Of a DNA stretch of 64,000 nt, positions 17,659 to 26,909 are shown one piece after another. Source of the stretch: Bradyrhizobium macuxiense (lineage in GTDB: Bacteria; Pseudomonadota; Alphaproteobacteria; Rhizobiales; Xanthobacteraceae); assembly GCF_007993935.1 (NCBI RefSeq), contig NZ_VITY01000007.1:1-64000 (forward strand). Reading direction: 5' to 3'. Below the pieces are notes generated by a model. That model did no database searches. It saw only the letters and a program-made list of their open reading frames with translations, and was not told where the DNA came from. A program made the position numbers and the translations under genes. Each line of letters begins with the position of its first letter. Position 1 is the stretch's first letter.

Positions 17659-18330
17659 ATGACCGTTTCCTCGGCAACCTCTGCTGCAACCTCCGCCGCC
17701 TCGAGCTCGTCGTCGAGTTCGTCAACGAGCGCGTCGATGGGGATGAGCTCCACCGATTTCCTCAACCTGCTGGTCAGCGAGCTGCAGAACCAGGATCCGC
17801 TGAACGCCACCAGCACGACCGACTTCATCAACCAGCTCACTTCCTACGCCAACTTCACCGAACAGCAGTCGACCAACGCCAGCATGACGTCGCTCGCGAG
17901 CTCGTTCTCGAGCCTCGTGACGCTCAACTCGGTCAACTATATCGGCCACACCGTCGAGGCGAAGACGAACACGGCGGAGCTGACCAACGGCTCGGCGACA
18001 TTCGGCTACTCGCTCACCTCGGCCGCTTCGAACGTCGCGATCACGATCCAGGATTCGTCGGGCAACACGGTGTGGGGCGGCAAGGGGACCGGAAACGCCG
18101 GCTCCAACACCTTCACCTGGAATGGCCAGACAACGAGCGGCACCCAGCTCAGCAATGGCGGCCAGTACACGATCCAGGTGACTGCGACCGACGCCGCCGG
18201 AAACTCGCTGCTCAGCTACACCTCGATGACGGGAACGGTGACCGGGATCGATGCCTCCGGCTCGACGCCCTCGCTGCTTGTGAACGGCGTCCCGGTCAGC
18301 GCCGCCAACATCATCGGCGTCACGTCCTGA
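17659..18330 (+). CDS. flgD: Flagellar hook assembly scaffold FlgD
   Basis: A 223-residue hook-cap protein. After a Ser-rich N-terminus comes the diagnostic FlgD motif STDFLNLLVSELQNQDPLNA followed by DFINQLTSYANFTEQQ. The C-terminal half has the Ig-like FLG_D module (ITIQDSSGNTVWGGKGTGNAG and NTFTWNGQTTSG). FlgD caps the growing hook and is lost once the hook is complete. It precedes flgE by 19 bases, the usual order for these two genes. Confidence 0.94.
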   Translation: MTVSSATSAATSAASSSSSSSSTSASMGMSSTDFLNLLVSELQNQDPLNATSTTDFINQLTSYANFTEQQSTNASMTSLASSFSSLVTLNSVNYIGHTVEAKTNTAELTNGSATFGYSLTSAASNVAITIQDSSGNTVWGGKGTGNAGSNTFTWNGQTTSGTQLSNGGQYTIQVTATDAAGNSLLSYTSMTGTVTGIDASGSTPSLLVNGVPVSAANIIGVTS

Positions 18331-18349
18331 TTGCTACCGGAGTATTATC

Positions 18350-19621
18350 ATGAGTCTTACTGGAGCACTTTCCTCGGCGATCTCGGCGCTCAATTCGCAG
18401 AGCCAGTCGCTGGCAATGATTTCCGACAACATTTCGAACGCCGATACCACGGGTTACAAGACCACGTCGGCGATGTTCGAAGACCTGGTGACGGCGTCGA
18501 ACAGCGCCACCTCGTACACCTCCGGCGGCGTCACGGTGTCCGGCCGCGCCAACATCACCCAGCAGGGCCTGTTGTCCGCGACCACGAACGCGACCGACGT
18601 TGCGATCCAGGGCAGCGGCTTCTTCGTCACCACCAACGCGACGGCTGGCGGCACCACCTCGTATACGCGCAACGGTGCGTTCACCACCGACAACGCAGGC
18701 TATCTCGTCAACAACGGCAATTACCTCGAGGGCTGGCGCACCGACGCGCAAGGCAACATCATCGGCAATGCCTCAGCCGCGAGTCTCGGGCCTATCAACA
18801 CGCAGGTCGCCTCGACTAGCGGCAGTGCCACCACGAAGGCGACGATCGCAGCGAATCTGCCCTCGGATGCCGCGACCGGCGCCACCTTCACCAGCTCGAT
18901 GACCGCGTACGACTCGCTCGGCACCGCGAACTCGATCCAGATCACCTGGACCAAGACCGGCGCCAACGCCTGGACCGCAAGCTTTGGAAATCCGACGCTT
19001 GCCTCGAACTCGAGCACCACGACGGGAACGACGAGCAGCGGCACGGTCGCAATCACCTTCAACAGCGACGGTTCGCTCGCTTCGACGAATCCGAGCCCGC
19101 CGACAATCTCGATGACCGGTTGGACCGACGGCGCCGCCAACAGCAGCATCGCGCTCAATCTCGGTACCGTCGGCAAGACCGACGGCCTGACCCAATACGC
19201 GTCGGGCGAGACGACCCCGGCAGTCGACCTGACCGGCATTACGGCCGATGGTCTTCCCTACGGCAAGCTGAGCAGCATCGCGATCGGAAAGGGCGGCGTG
19301 GTCGATGCGACCTATTCCAACGGGCAGACCATCGCGATCTACAAGATCGCGGTTGCGACCTTTAGCGACCCGAACGGATTGAACGCCGCGAGCGACGGCA
19401 TGTATTCCGCGACGGCGGCCTCCGGCAGCGCCACGCTGCAGACCTCCGGGACCAACGGCGCCGGCACGATCTACGGCAGCGAGCTGGAATCGAGCACCAC
19501 CGATACCAGCGGCCAGTTCTCCAACATGATTTCGGCGCAGCAGGCCTATTCGGCGGCGTCGCAGGTGATCACCACCGTCAACAAGATGTTCGATACGCTG
19601 ATCTCGGCGGTGTCGCGATGA
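18350..19621 (+). CDS. flgE: Flagellar hook protein FlgE
   Basis: A 423-residue hook protein. The N-terminal flagellar rod/hook motif is clear (SAISALNSQSQSLAMISDNISNADTTGYK), and the C-terminal motif contains GSELESSTTDTSGQF and MISAQQAYSAASQVI. The central domain carries the FlgE-type MTAYDSLGTANSIQITWTK stretch. The protein forms the flexible universal joint outside the cell. The stop codon overlaps the start of the next gene by four bases (ATGA), implying coupling. Confidence 0.94.
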   Translation: MSLTGALSSAISALNSQSQSLAMISDNISNADTTGYKTTSAMFEDLVTASNSATSYTSGGVTVSGRANITQQGLLSATTNATDVAIQGSGFFVTTNATAGGTTSYTRNGAFTTDNAGYLVNNGNYLEGWRTDAQGNIIGNASAASLGPINTQVASTSGSATTKATIAANLPSDAATGATFTSSMTAYDSLGTANSIQITWTKTGANAWTASFGNPTLASNSSTTTGTTSSGTVAITFNSDGSLASTNPSPPTISMTGWTDGAANSSIALNLGTVGKTDGLTQYASGETTPAVDLTGITADGLPYGKLSSIAIGKGGVVDATYSNGQTIAIYKIAVATFSDPNGLNAASDGMYSATAASGSATLQTSGTNGAGTIYGSELESSTTDTSGQFSNMISAQQAYSAASQVITTVNKMFDTLISAVSR

Positions 19622-19875
19622 TGGCAAACGCAAGCCGCGAAGATGCCTTGTTGCGGAAGCTGCGGCGCCTGACCGCGCGAGCCGGCACCGTCAAAGCCGG
19701 CGATCGGGCGCAGCTCATCGCGTTGCTCGACGACATCGGAACGTTGCGAGATCTGCTGAAGCGCGAATGCGCGCGGCTCGACCAGGAATTCAACCGGGCT
19801 TCGGCCCGGGTAACGGCAATCACCGCGTATGGGCGCAGCGCACAATCGGTTCGCGCCCTGCGCCGCGGACACTAG
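19618..19875 (+). CDS. Small helical flagellar-cluster protein of unknown function
   Basis: An 85-residue, highly charged, mainly helical protein (LLRKLRRLTARAGTVKAGDR, ALLDDIGTLRDLLKRECARL) with no signal peptide. It starts inside the flgE stop region (ATGA overlap) and is followed 19 bases later by a FlgN-like gene. Size, helicity and position are compatible with a flagellar export chaperone or accessory protein, but I see no signature that identifies a family. Confidence 0.65.
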   Translation: MMANASREDALLRKLRRLTARAGTVKAGDRAQLIALLDDIGTLRDLLKRECARLDQEFNRASARVTAITAYGRSAQSVRALRRGH

Positions 19876-19894
19876 CTTGAACGGGAGCGATGAC

Positions 19895-20350
19895 ATGACA
19901 CCGGAACGCAACATCAAGATCAATCCCGCGGGCAATGACGAGCGCGCCAGGTCGCTGATCGCGCTGATCGACAATCTGATCGCGATCGTGAATGAGGAGA
20001 ATGTCGAGCTCGCCAAGGGTCTGCCGGCCTCGCGGCTGAAGCAGGTCGACGAGAAGAACCGGCTTGCCACCCTGTTCGAGCAGTGCGTGGCCGAAGCCGT
20101 CGGCAAGACCGCAAACCTCAACGTCCAGGATCGCGTGCTGCGCGAGCAGCTGCTGGACCGGATCCTGAAGCTCCGCGTCGCGATGGACGAGAATGTGTTG
20201 CGGCTGCGCGCGGCAATCGATGCCAGTAACCGCAGGATCGAGGCGATCATGCAGGCGATCCGCGAGCAGATCGCCAACGTATCGCCCTATGGGGCCGGCG
20301 GCCGTCGCGTCACGCCAGCGATGTCCTATGGCACCAACGTGCGGGCCTGA
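19895..20350 (+). CDS. FlgN-like flagellar export chaperone
   Basis: A 151-residue helical protein. Segments ARSLIALIDNLIAIVNEENVEL and LPASRLKQVDEKNRLATLFE fit the FlgN family, cytoplasmic chaperones for the hook-filament junction proteins FlgK and FlgL. The FlgK and FlgL genes follow directly. I chose ATG 19895 because GGGAG precedes it by about 7 bases; the 22 extra in-frame codons upstream run into the previous gene. Confidence 0.8.
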   Translation: MTPERNIKINPAGNDERARSLIALIDNLIAIVNEENVELAKGLPASRLKQVDEKNRLATLFEQCVAEAVGKTANLNVQDRVLREQLLDRILKLRVAMDENVLRLRAAIDASNRRIEAIMQAIREQIANVSPYGAGGRRVTPAMSYGTNVRA

Positions 20351-20377
20351 TCGGGCCGGCACCGGAGGGAAAGAGTC

Positions 20378-22156
20378 GTGTCGTCGCTCGATATTGCACG
20401 AAGCATCGCATTCAGCGGCCTGTCGGCCACCCAGGTGCAGATCAGCATCGCTTCGGCCAATATCTCCAATGCCGACACCAAGGGCTATACCGAGAAGACC
20501 GCCAACCAGAGCAGCAGCGTCACCTCCGGCGTCGGCACCGGCGTCACGATCACCGGGATCAGCAGCTCGGTCGACAAGCTGCTCCTGAAGTCGCTGGTCG
20601 GAGCCGATTCCGATCTTGGCGCCGCGGACACCAACAACAACTATCTGACCGAGCTCCAGCAGCTCTATGGCTCGACCTCAAGCGGGGACAGTTCCACGAC
20701 GGGAACCTCGCTGGCCAATACGCTCGCGGCGTTCGAATCGGCGTTGTCGTCGCTGGCGAGCACGCCGAGCAGCGCATCGCTGCAGTCGAACGCTGTCAGC
20801 GCGCTCAACGCGGTCACGACGCAACTGCAGCAGACCTCGAGCGGCATCCAGAAGCTGCGCGCCGATGCGGACCAGGACATCGCCTCGTCGGTCAGCGGCA
20901 TCAATTCCGATCTGCAGCAGATCTCCGACCTCAACAAGCAGATCAAGCAGGAAGCGGCCGCGGGCCAGCCGACCGCCGATCTCGAGGACCAGCGCAACAG
21001 CGCGCTGCAGGACCTCGCGTCGCAAATGAATGTGAGCTATTTCACCAATTCGAGCGGTGATCTGCAGGTCTATAGCGGCTCGGGCCAGGCGCTGGTCGAC
21101 AGCACGGCGCACCCCCTGAGCTACACGCCGACGTCCAATGTCACGGCATCGACGACGTATGTCGCGGGATCGGCGACGAGCGGCTTCAGCGGCATCACCG
21201 TCAACGGGGTCGACATCACCTCGCAGATCACCTCCGGCAAGGTCAACGCGCTGATCGGCCTGCGGGACCAGACATTGCCGGCCGCGCAATCGCAGCTCGA
21301 CGAGCTTGCCCAGCAGTTCGCCGCGAGCGTCAACGCCGTATCGAACCAGGGCACGTCTGTGCCGCCGCCAGCCGGCCTGACCGGAACCGCCACCGTGAGC
21401 AACGCGACACCGCTGTCGGCAACGGGAACGGTGCGGATCGCGGTCGCGGACAAGAGCGGCAATCTGGTGTCCTACCAGGACCTCAATCTGGCGTCCTACA
21501 CGACGGTCGGCGCGCTCGCCACCGCGATCAACGGAATCTCGGGCGTGTCCGCATCGGTCGATGCCAATGGACATTTGACGATCTCTGCGACCGGTTCCGG
21601 CAACAGCATCGCGATCAACGAGATGACGAGCTCGGTCGGCAGTTCGGGCGAGGGCTTCTCGGATTACTTCGGACTCAACGACCTGATCACGGGGGCCAGC
21701 GCTTCCACCATCGCGGTCCGCGGCGATATCCTCAGCGGCACGGCGGCGCTGCCGACGTCGACGCTCGATGCGTCGTCGACCTTGACGGTTGGAAACTCGG
21801 TGCTGTCGGCGGGCTCGGCGACGGTCGTGAACGCGCTGTCGAGCGCGCTGACGGGGTCGACCAATTTCGCCATGGCGGGCGGGCTGGGCGCCACGACCGG
21901 CTCCTTCACCGACTATGCGGCCGCGATCGTCGCCAACGTTGCCGGCAAGGCGACCCAGGCGTCGGCGACCTACACCGCCAAGCAGACCGCGCAGTCGACC
22001 TATGCGAGTTCACTGTCGTCGCAGTCCGGCGTCAACATTGACCAGGAGAGCGCGAATCTGAGCGCATTGCAGAATAAATACGCTGCCGCGTCCCAGATCA
22101 TTACGGCCATCAACGCCATGTTCTCGGCGCTGATGACCGCGATGAGCGCAGCTTAA
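20378..22156 (+). CDS. flgK: Flagellar hook-associated protein FlgK (HAP1)
   Basis: A 592-residue protein with the FlgK N-terminus (SIAFSGLSATQVQISIASANISNADTKGYT) and C-terminus (SANLSALQNKYAAASQIITAINAMFSALM). It forms the hook-filament junction with FlgL. The start is a GTG at 20378 with GGAGGGAAAG upstream. Like its neighbours the protein is very rich in Ser, Thr and Ala and has no Cys. The segment around residues 275-300 carries a hook-like repeat GFSGITVNGVDITSQITSG. Confidence 0.93.
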   Translation: MSSLDIARSIAFSGLSATQVQISIASANISNADTKGYTEKTANQSSSVTSGVGTGVTITGISSSVDKLLLKSLVGADSDLGAADTNNNYLTELQQLYGSTSSGDSSTTGTSLANTLAAFESALSSLASTPSSASLQSNAVSALNAVTTQLQQTSSGIQKLRADADQDIASSVSGINSDLQQISDLNKQIKQEAAAGQPTADLEDQRNSALQDLASQMNVSYFTNSSGDLQVYSGSGQALVDSTAHPLSYTPTSNVTASTTYVAGSATSGFSGITVNGVDITSQITSGKVNALIGLRDQTLPAAQSQLDELAQQFAASVNAVSNQGTSVPPPAGLTGTATVSNATPLSATGTVRIAVADKSGNLVSYQDLNLASYTTVGALATAINGISGVSASVDANGHLTISATGSGNSIAINEMTSSVGSSGEGFSDYFGLNDLITGASASTIAVRGDILSGTAALPTSTLDASSTLTVGNSVLSAGSATVVNALSSALTGSTNFAMAGGLGATTGSFTDYAAAIVANVAGKATQASATYTAKQTAQSTYASSLSSQSGVNIDQESANLSALQNKYAAASQIITAINAMFSALMTAMSAA

Positions 22157-22172
22157 GCGTGAGGCCGTCGTC

Positions 22173-23081
22173 ATGTTGATGCGTGTTGCCACCTTCGCGC
22201 AGTCGGAGCAGATGATATCAGGCGCGCTGCGCCTGCAGGCGGCGATGGCCAACGAGCAGGTGCAGGAGTCCTCCGGGCTGCAATCCGAGGATTTCGGCGG
22301 TTACGGTTCCGGCGCCGGCCGCGTGATCAATCTGCAGGTCTCGGTGACGCGTGCTCAGTCCTATATCGATGCCGGCAATCTCGCCGACAACAAGGTGCAG
22401 GCGATGTATTCGGCGGTCGGCTCGGTGACCGATATCATCACGCAGCTGCGGACCCAGCTCAGCGCGGCCACCACCGGCAGCAGCACGGCAACCGCATCCG
22501 TGATCAACTATGCCCAGCAGGCCATGTCGCAGATGCAGGGGTTGCTCAACACCCAGTACGACGGCGAATATGTCTTCAGCGGCGCGCGTACCGACACGGC
22601 GCCCGCGGATCTGTCGAGCTTCGACACCGGCACCGGCTCACTGGCGACGTCGGATACCAGCTACTACAAGGGCGACAGCGAGATCGCGTCGGTGCGTGTC
22701 TCGGACAGCCAGTCGATTTCCTACGGCGTCACCGCCGACAATCCGGCCTTCGAGCAGGTCGTGCGGCTGTTGAAATATGTCGGTAACAGCACGACGTTGA
22801 CGTCGAGCGACATCTCGCAGGCACTCGATCTCGCCAGCACTGCGCTGGATGCAACGTCCACGGTGCAGGCCAAGCTTTCGACCGCGGCGTCGCAGATCGA
22901 GACCGCCAGCACCGACCAGAGCGACTACCAGAATTTCGCCAAGACCCTGTCGACCAACCTGACCAGCGTCGACGTCGCTGCGGTGACGGCGCAGCTTTCG
23001 ACCTATCAGGCGCAGCTGACGGCGTCCTATTCGGCGATCTCCAAGATCCAGAGCATGAACCTGGCGAGCTACCTGCGTTAG
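22173..23081 (+). CDS. flgL: Flagellar hook-associated protein FlgL (HAP3)
   Basis: A 302-residue flagellin-like junction protein. The N-terminal helix includes MISGALRLQAAMANEQVQESSG, and a family-typical motif NTQYDGEYVFSGARTDTAP lies near residues 123-141. The C-terminal helix ends in YSAISKIQSMNLASYLR. It pairs with FlgK at the hook-filament junction. It is the last gene of the run; a palindromic repeat follows and may end transcription. Confidence 0.93.
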   Translation: MLMRVATFAQSEQMISGALRLQAAMANEQVQESSGLQSEDFGGYGSGAGRVINLQVSVTRAQSYIDAGNLADNKVQAMYSAVGSVTDIITQLRTQLSAATTGSSTATASVINYAQQAMSQMQGLLNTQYDGEYVFSGARTDTAPADLSSFDTGTGSLATSDTSYYKGDSEIASVRVSDSQSISYGVTADNPAFEQVVRLLKYVGNSTTLTSSDISQALDLASTALDATSTVQAKLSTAASQIETASTDQSDYQNFAKTLSTNLTSVDVAAVTAQLSTYQAQLTASYSAISKIQSMNLASYLR

Positions 23082-23130
23082 CGCGGTCACGTCCTGATGT
23101 TTCCCCGTAAGCAGATCTGAGCTCGTTTCC

Positions 23131-23215
23131 CGTCATTGCGAGGAGCGTCAGCGACGAAGCAATCCATGCCACCGCTTGCTGCGCGATGGATTGCTTCGCT
23201 CCGCTCGCAATGACG
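23131..23215. repeat. Bradyrhizobium-type inverted intergenic repeat
   Basis: CGTCATTGCGAGGAGCG at the left pairs with CGCTCGCAATGACG at the right; the inner arms GACGAAGCAATCCATG and GATGGATTGCTTCG also pair. Together they give a hairpin of about 85 bases between convergent genes (flgL and the MoxJ-like gene). This palindrome type is widespread in Bradyrhizobium and close relatives. Confidence 0.75.
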
Positions 23216-23271
23216 TGGAAAGAGGGCGCGCAATACTGCAATTGCGATCGCCTTCCTAGCTGCAATCAGTG

Positions 23272-24210
23272 CTAGCGGTTCAGGATCTTCAGCCAGACAT
23301 CGCCGAGGATGATCGGCTCGCGCGGGGGCAGCCATGTGAGGCCTGCCGCCTTGCCGAGCTCCGCGATGGTGCCTTTGGCTTGCAGGTCGGACAGCACCTT
23401 GTTGACGGCCTCCAGCAGCGCGTTGTCGGTTTCGAGTGCAACGTAACCGCGATTGGCGCCGATCGGATAATAATATCCCGACGCCGCGATCTTGGTATCA
23501 GGGTGGCTCGCGCGGTAGGCGTCGAACCGGCGCAGGTCGAGCAGGGTGGCGTCGTATTCGCCGCGCTCGAGCTCGCCCAAGAGGTCGCTGCGCCCGGGGA
23601 CGAGGTGGGTGATGTCCTCGATCAGTTTTCCCTTGTCGAAAGTCATCAGGATGGCATCGCCCAGCGTGCCGCTTTCGATCGTCAGGCTAAGGCCGGCGAG
23701 ATCGCCGATATCGGTGATCTTGCGGTCCTTGATCTTTTCTCCGGCCTTCGGACCGAGCACGACGGTCATCGGCGAATAGATATAGGGCTGGCTCGGCACC
23801 AGCACCCCGATCGGGATCCGGCGGCGGCGATCGTCGCGAGTGGCGCCGTCGAAGTCCGGCAGCTTGGCCGTCGTGACGCCTGGTGCCTTCAGCGAATCCG
23901 TCGTGAGCGCATAGCCGCCGACGAGCGAGCAGCGCCCGTCCGACAGCAGGGCATTGGCTTCCAGCGCCGGGCTCGAATCCTCGTCGAGCTTGCTCTCGAA
24001 CCATTGGATCTTGAGCGGACGTCCGAGCCGCTCAGCAATCACTTGCGCAAGCGCCACGTCGAAGCCTGCATCCGGCTTGCCGCGATGATGTGCCGACAAA
24101 GGCGGCAGATCCTCGTCGAGGCATACCTTGAGCGGCGCGTCGGCGGCATGCGCTGCCGCCGTCATGCAAAGAAGCAGGGCCGTCGCAACACTAGCAAGCA
24201 GGGCCCTCAT
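23272..24210 (-). CDS. Quinoprotein dehydrogenase-associated periplasmic binding-fold protein (MoxJ/XoxJ-like)
   Basis: A 312-residue secreted protein. A signal peptide (MRALLASVATALLLCMTAAAHA) precedes a family-3 solute-binding fold beginning PLKVCLDEDLPPLSAHHRGK. It resembles the quinoprotein-dehydrogenase-associated putative substrate-binding family (TIGR03871), to which MoxJ belongs; these are thought to mature or activate PQQ dehydrogenases rather than import nutrients. Its start overlaps the cytochrome c stop by four bases (ATGA), and the PQQ dehydrogenase lies just upstream, so it probably serves that enzyme. A second copy of this family is at 37900. Confidence 0.84.
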   Translation of the reverse strand: MRALLASVATALLLCMTAAAHAADAPLKVCLDEDLPPLSAHHRGKPDAGFDVALAQVIAERLGRPLKIQWFESKLDEDSSPALEANALLSDGRCSLVGGYALTTDSLKAPGVTTAKLPDFDGATRDDRRRRIPIGVLVPSQPYIYSPMTVVLGPKAGEKIKDRKITDIGDLAGLSLTIESGTLGDAILMTFDKGKLIEDITHLVPGRSDLLGELERGEYDATLLDLRRFDAYRASHPDTKIAASGYYYPIGANRGYVALETDNALLEAVNKVLSDLQAKGTIAELGKAAGLTWLPPREPIILGDVWLKILNR

Positions 24211-24557
24211 TGGGGCCTCCGGCTCGACAGGAAGGCCCAGACGTCGGCGATCTCCTGCTCGCTCAGAATATCGGCCCAAGGCGGCATCTTGCCGTTCTTG
24301 CCTTGCTTCACGGTAGTCACGAAGCGGGTCTTGTCGCCGGCAAATGCGCGCAGGTCCGGCGTGATGGTGCCGGAGTTGACCATGTTGGGCCCATGGCAAT
24401 GTGAGCAGTTCTTGGCGTAGGTGACCTTGCCTTGGTCGACCTGACCTTCAAGGTCGATTGCACCGGCTTGCTGTGCGGCTGCCGGGATCAAGGTGATCAA
24501 GGCCGCCGCGACGGCGGCGAAGATCGCCGCCGTCAACAGGGTTACTCTTTCAGCCAC
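24207..24557 (-). CDS. Periplasmic cytochrome c, partner of the PQQ alcohol dehydrogenase
   Basis: A 116-residue class I cytochrome c. A signal peptide ending near IPAAAQQ precedes the heme site C51-S-H-C54-H55, and Met91 in GKMPPW is the probable axial ligand. I use GTG 24557, preceded by GCGGAG, because the only upstream alternative overlaps the dehydrogenase gene. The gene lies between the dehydrogenase and the MoxJ-like gene in one operon, so it is the likely electron acceptor of the reduced PQQ enzyme. Confidence 0.87.
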   Translation of the reverse strand: MAERVTLLTAAIFAAVAAALITLIPAAAQQAGAIDLEGQVDQGKVTYAKNCSHCHGPNMVNSGTITPDLRAFAGDKTRFVTTVKQGKNGKMPPWADILSEQEIADVWAFLSSRRPQ

Positions 24558-24570
24558 GTGTGCTCCGCGC

Positions 24571-26235
24571 TCAGTTCTTGACCGCGAAAACCCACACGGA
24601 GCCGCCGGGTGGCACCTTGGCAAGCCGCTCGTCGCCCGAGAACAGCGAATAGACGCCGCCATAGCCCGAGGTGACGGCGACATACTGCACGCCGTCCTGC
24701 TGCCAGGTCACGGGTTGTCCTTCGATGCCCGAGCCGGTCTGGAACTGCCAGAGCTTCTTGCCGTTGTCGGCGTCGAACGCCTCGAATTCGCCGGTCAGCT
24801 GACCGGAGAACACCACGCCGCCGGCGGTGGAAAGCACGCCGGAGAAGCGCGGAATGTCGCTCGGCGCTTCCCACTTCGCCTTGCCGGTCATCGGATCGAT
24901 CGCCTTGAGATGGCCGCGCGGTCCGGTGCCCCATTCCCAGGGGTCGGTGAGGTCCATGCCGAGATACCATTCGCCCTGCTTGAACGTCACCGGTTCGGCT
25001 TTGTACTTGCCGCCGAAGGCGAGCGTGTTCGCGTAGGCGAGGCCGGTCTGCGGATTGAACGACATCGGCTCCCAATTCTTGCCGCCGAGGATCGACGGGT
25101 AGACCGTGACCTTCTTGCCGTCACGCGCATCCTTGGCGACGTCGGTCTCGATCGGCCGTCCGGTCTTCAGGTCGACGCCGGTGGCCCAGTTGACGTTTAC
25201 ATAAGGATTGGCCGCGAGCAGCTTCCCGTTGGTGCGGTCGAGCACGTAGAAGAAGCCGTTGCGGTTGGCATCCATCAGCACCTTGGTCGGCTTGCCCTCG
25301 ACGTTCATGTCGGCGAGCACCATCTCGGCCACCGAGTCATAGTCGAACGGATTGTTCGGCGAGAACTGGTAGTGCCACTTGATCTTGCCGGTCTTCGGAT
25401 CGAGCGCGAGCACCGAGCAGGTGTAGAGGTTGTCGCCGGGACGCACCGCCGAGTTGAACGGTCCGGGATTGCCGATGCCCCAATACACCGTGTTCAATTC
25501 GGCATCGTAGGAGCCGGTGATCCAGGTCGACCCGCCGCCGAGCTTCCAGGTATCGCCCTTCCAGGTGTCGCCACCGGGCTCGTCCGGGGTCGGAATCGAG
25601 TAGGTCCGCCAGAGCTTCTTGCCGGTCGCGGGATCCCAGCCGTCGATGAAGCCGCGGGTGCCGAATTCGGCGCCCGAGATGCCGGTGATCACGACGCCGT
25701 CGGCGACCAGCGGCGCCACCGTCATCGAGTAGCCTTCCTTGATGTCCGCGGCCTTCTCGCGCCACAGCTCCTTGCCGGTCTTGGCATCGAGCGCGATCAC
25801 ATTGGCGTCGAGGGTGGTGCGGAACAGCTTGCCGTCATAGAGGGCGGCGCCGCGATTGATGATCCCGCAGCAGACGATGCGGGGCGTCTCGGCGGGATAT
25901 TCGACCTTGGTCTTCCAGATCTGCTTGCCGGTCTTGGCGTCGATCGCGATCGTGGCGTTGTGCGTGGTGACGTAGAGGACGCCCTGGTAGACGAGCGGCT
26001 GCGATTCCTCGCTGCGGTCGTCGTTCAGGCTGTAGTTCCAGACCGGCACCAGATTCTTGACGGTGTCCTTGTTGATCTGGTTCAGCGTCGAGAAGCGCTG
26101 AAGGTTGTAACCCATTCCGTAATTGAGAACGTTCGACGTATCAGTCGCACCCTTGACCAACTGCTCGTTGGTCTGAGCGCTTGCACCATACGATGCAAGA
26201 ATCACGAGGCTTGCGGCCAGCGCAATGCGTCTCAT
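24571..26235 (-). CDS. PQQ-dependent methanol/ethanol-family dehydrogenase with lanthanide-type D-x-D site
   Basis: A 554-residue periplasmic beta-propeller quinoprotein: signal peptide to about residue 20, repeated W motifs such as DAKTGKQIW and DAKTGKELW, and the vicinal disulfide Cys122-Cys123. Metal ligands are Glu190 (SGAEFG), Asn256 (GIGNPG) and the catalytic Asp298 in PFDYD. Asp300, two residues later, is the extra acidic residue typical of lanthanide-dependent members (XoxF, ExaF, PedH) and is Ala or similar in calcium enzymes. It is distinct from, and shorter than, the XoxF at 49924. ATG 26235 follows GGGAGGA. It forms an operon with the cytochrome c and MoxJ-like genes. Substrate range (ethanol, methanol or other alcohols) cannot be read from sequence. 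Confidence 0.9.
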   Translation of the reverse strand: MRRIALAASLVILASYGASAQTNEQLVKGATDTSNVLNYGMGYNLQRFSTLNQINKDTVKNLVPVWNYSLNDDRSEESQPLVYQGVLYVTTHNATIAIDAKTGKQIWKTKVEYPAETPRIVCCGIINRGAALYDGKLFRTTLDANVIALDAKTGKELWREKAADIKEGYSMTVAPLVADGVVITGISGAEFGTRGFIDGWDPATGKKLWRTYSIPTPDEPGGDTWKGDTWKLGGGSTWITGSYDAELNTVYWGIGNPGPFNSAVRPGDNLYTCSVLALDPKTGKIKWHYQFSPNNPFDYDSVAEMVLADMNVEGKPTKVLMDANRNGFFYVLDRTNGKLLAANPYVNVNWATGVDLKTGRPIETDVAKDARDGKKVTVYPSILGGKNWEPMSFNPQTGLAYANTLAFGGKYKAEPVTFKQGEWYLGMDLTDPWEWGTGPRGHLKAIDPMTGKAKWEAPSDIPRFSGVLSTAGGVVFSGQLTGEFEAFDADNGKKLWQFQTGSGIEGQPVTWQQDGVQYVAVTSGYGGVYSLFSGDERLAKVPPGGSVWVFAVKN

Positions 26236-26463
26236 CCTATCCTCCCAATGAACCTTTGCTGCACGCCTATTGCTGACGTTGCGAACGGAACCATCGGCCT
26301 GAAACCAAAACGGGTCAATACGAAAACGTGAACGAACCCCAGCCAGCGCGGGAGGCCGGGCGATCGCGTCAGTTTTTTGTTGATGCGTCCGTGGCTTACC
26401 GTCGCGTGGAATACACAACGCCACCCTTTGGGTTGCACTTATGCCGCAGCGCGAACGGTTCGA

Positions 26464-26709
26464 TCAGCTCGACGGTGCGTGGGGGCAGGCACTTGGCCGC
26501 GGCTTGGTGCCGCGCTTGTCCGGCGGCACATTGCAATTGTCGATGCGCTGCTCGTCGGTCCATTTGCGACCGAGCCGCTCCTTGCCGGTGAGCACCCGCG
26601 GCTGAACCGCCTCGGCCGACCGGACAGGGGCCCCATTCTGCGCGGAGACGGGCGCAATCAGACCGAGCGCAACGACGCAGCCCAACATGGTCCTGCAAAT
26701 ATCGCTCAT
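26464..26709 (-). CDS. Small secreted protein of unknown function
   Basis: An 81-residue protein with a clear signal peptide (MSDICRTMLGCVVALGLIAPVSA). The mature part has two Cys (DNCNVPPDKRG and SACPHAPSS) that could form a disulfide, and a basic stretch GKERLGRKWTDEQR. The start at 26709 is preceded by CGAGGTGAT. It lies between the dehydrogenase operon (same strand, downstream) and lanmodulin (divergent). I recognise no family; a periplasmic role in the same system is only suggested by location. Confidence 0.65.
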   Translation of the reverse strand: MSDICRTMLGCVVALGLIAPVSAQNGAPVRSAEAVQPRVLTGKERLGRKWTDEQRIDNCNVPPDKRGTKPRPSACPHAPSS

Positions 26710-26909
26710 GGGATCACCTCGCACGTTCTGGCGCAAACGCCATCGACGGAGCGCCATCGATGATGCGTCAGGCCGCCTGTTTCCACCCGAAACCCGACAG
26801 GGCGCACCGGCTGCACTAGCTGTGGAAGCTTCGCGATGCTGCTATGGTGAACTTCGATTGCGGACCTGCTCCGTACCTCGCGCCGGAGCGGCATCATGGG
26901 AGACGAACG

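Noticed and set aside
24493..26331. Open frame of 612 codons on the plus strand opposite the PQQ dehydrogenase
   Set aside because: Antisense of a beta-propeller gene with strong motifs; no ribosome site and low-complexity composition.
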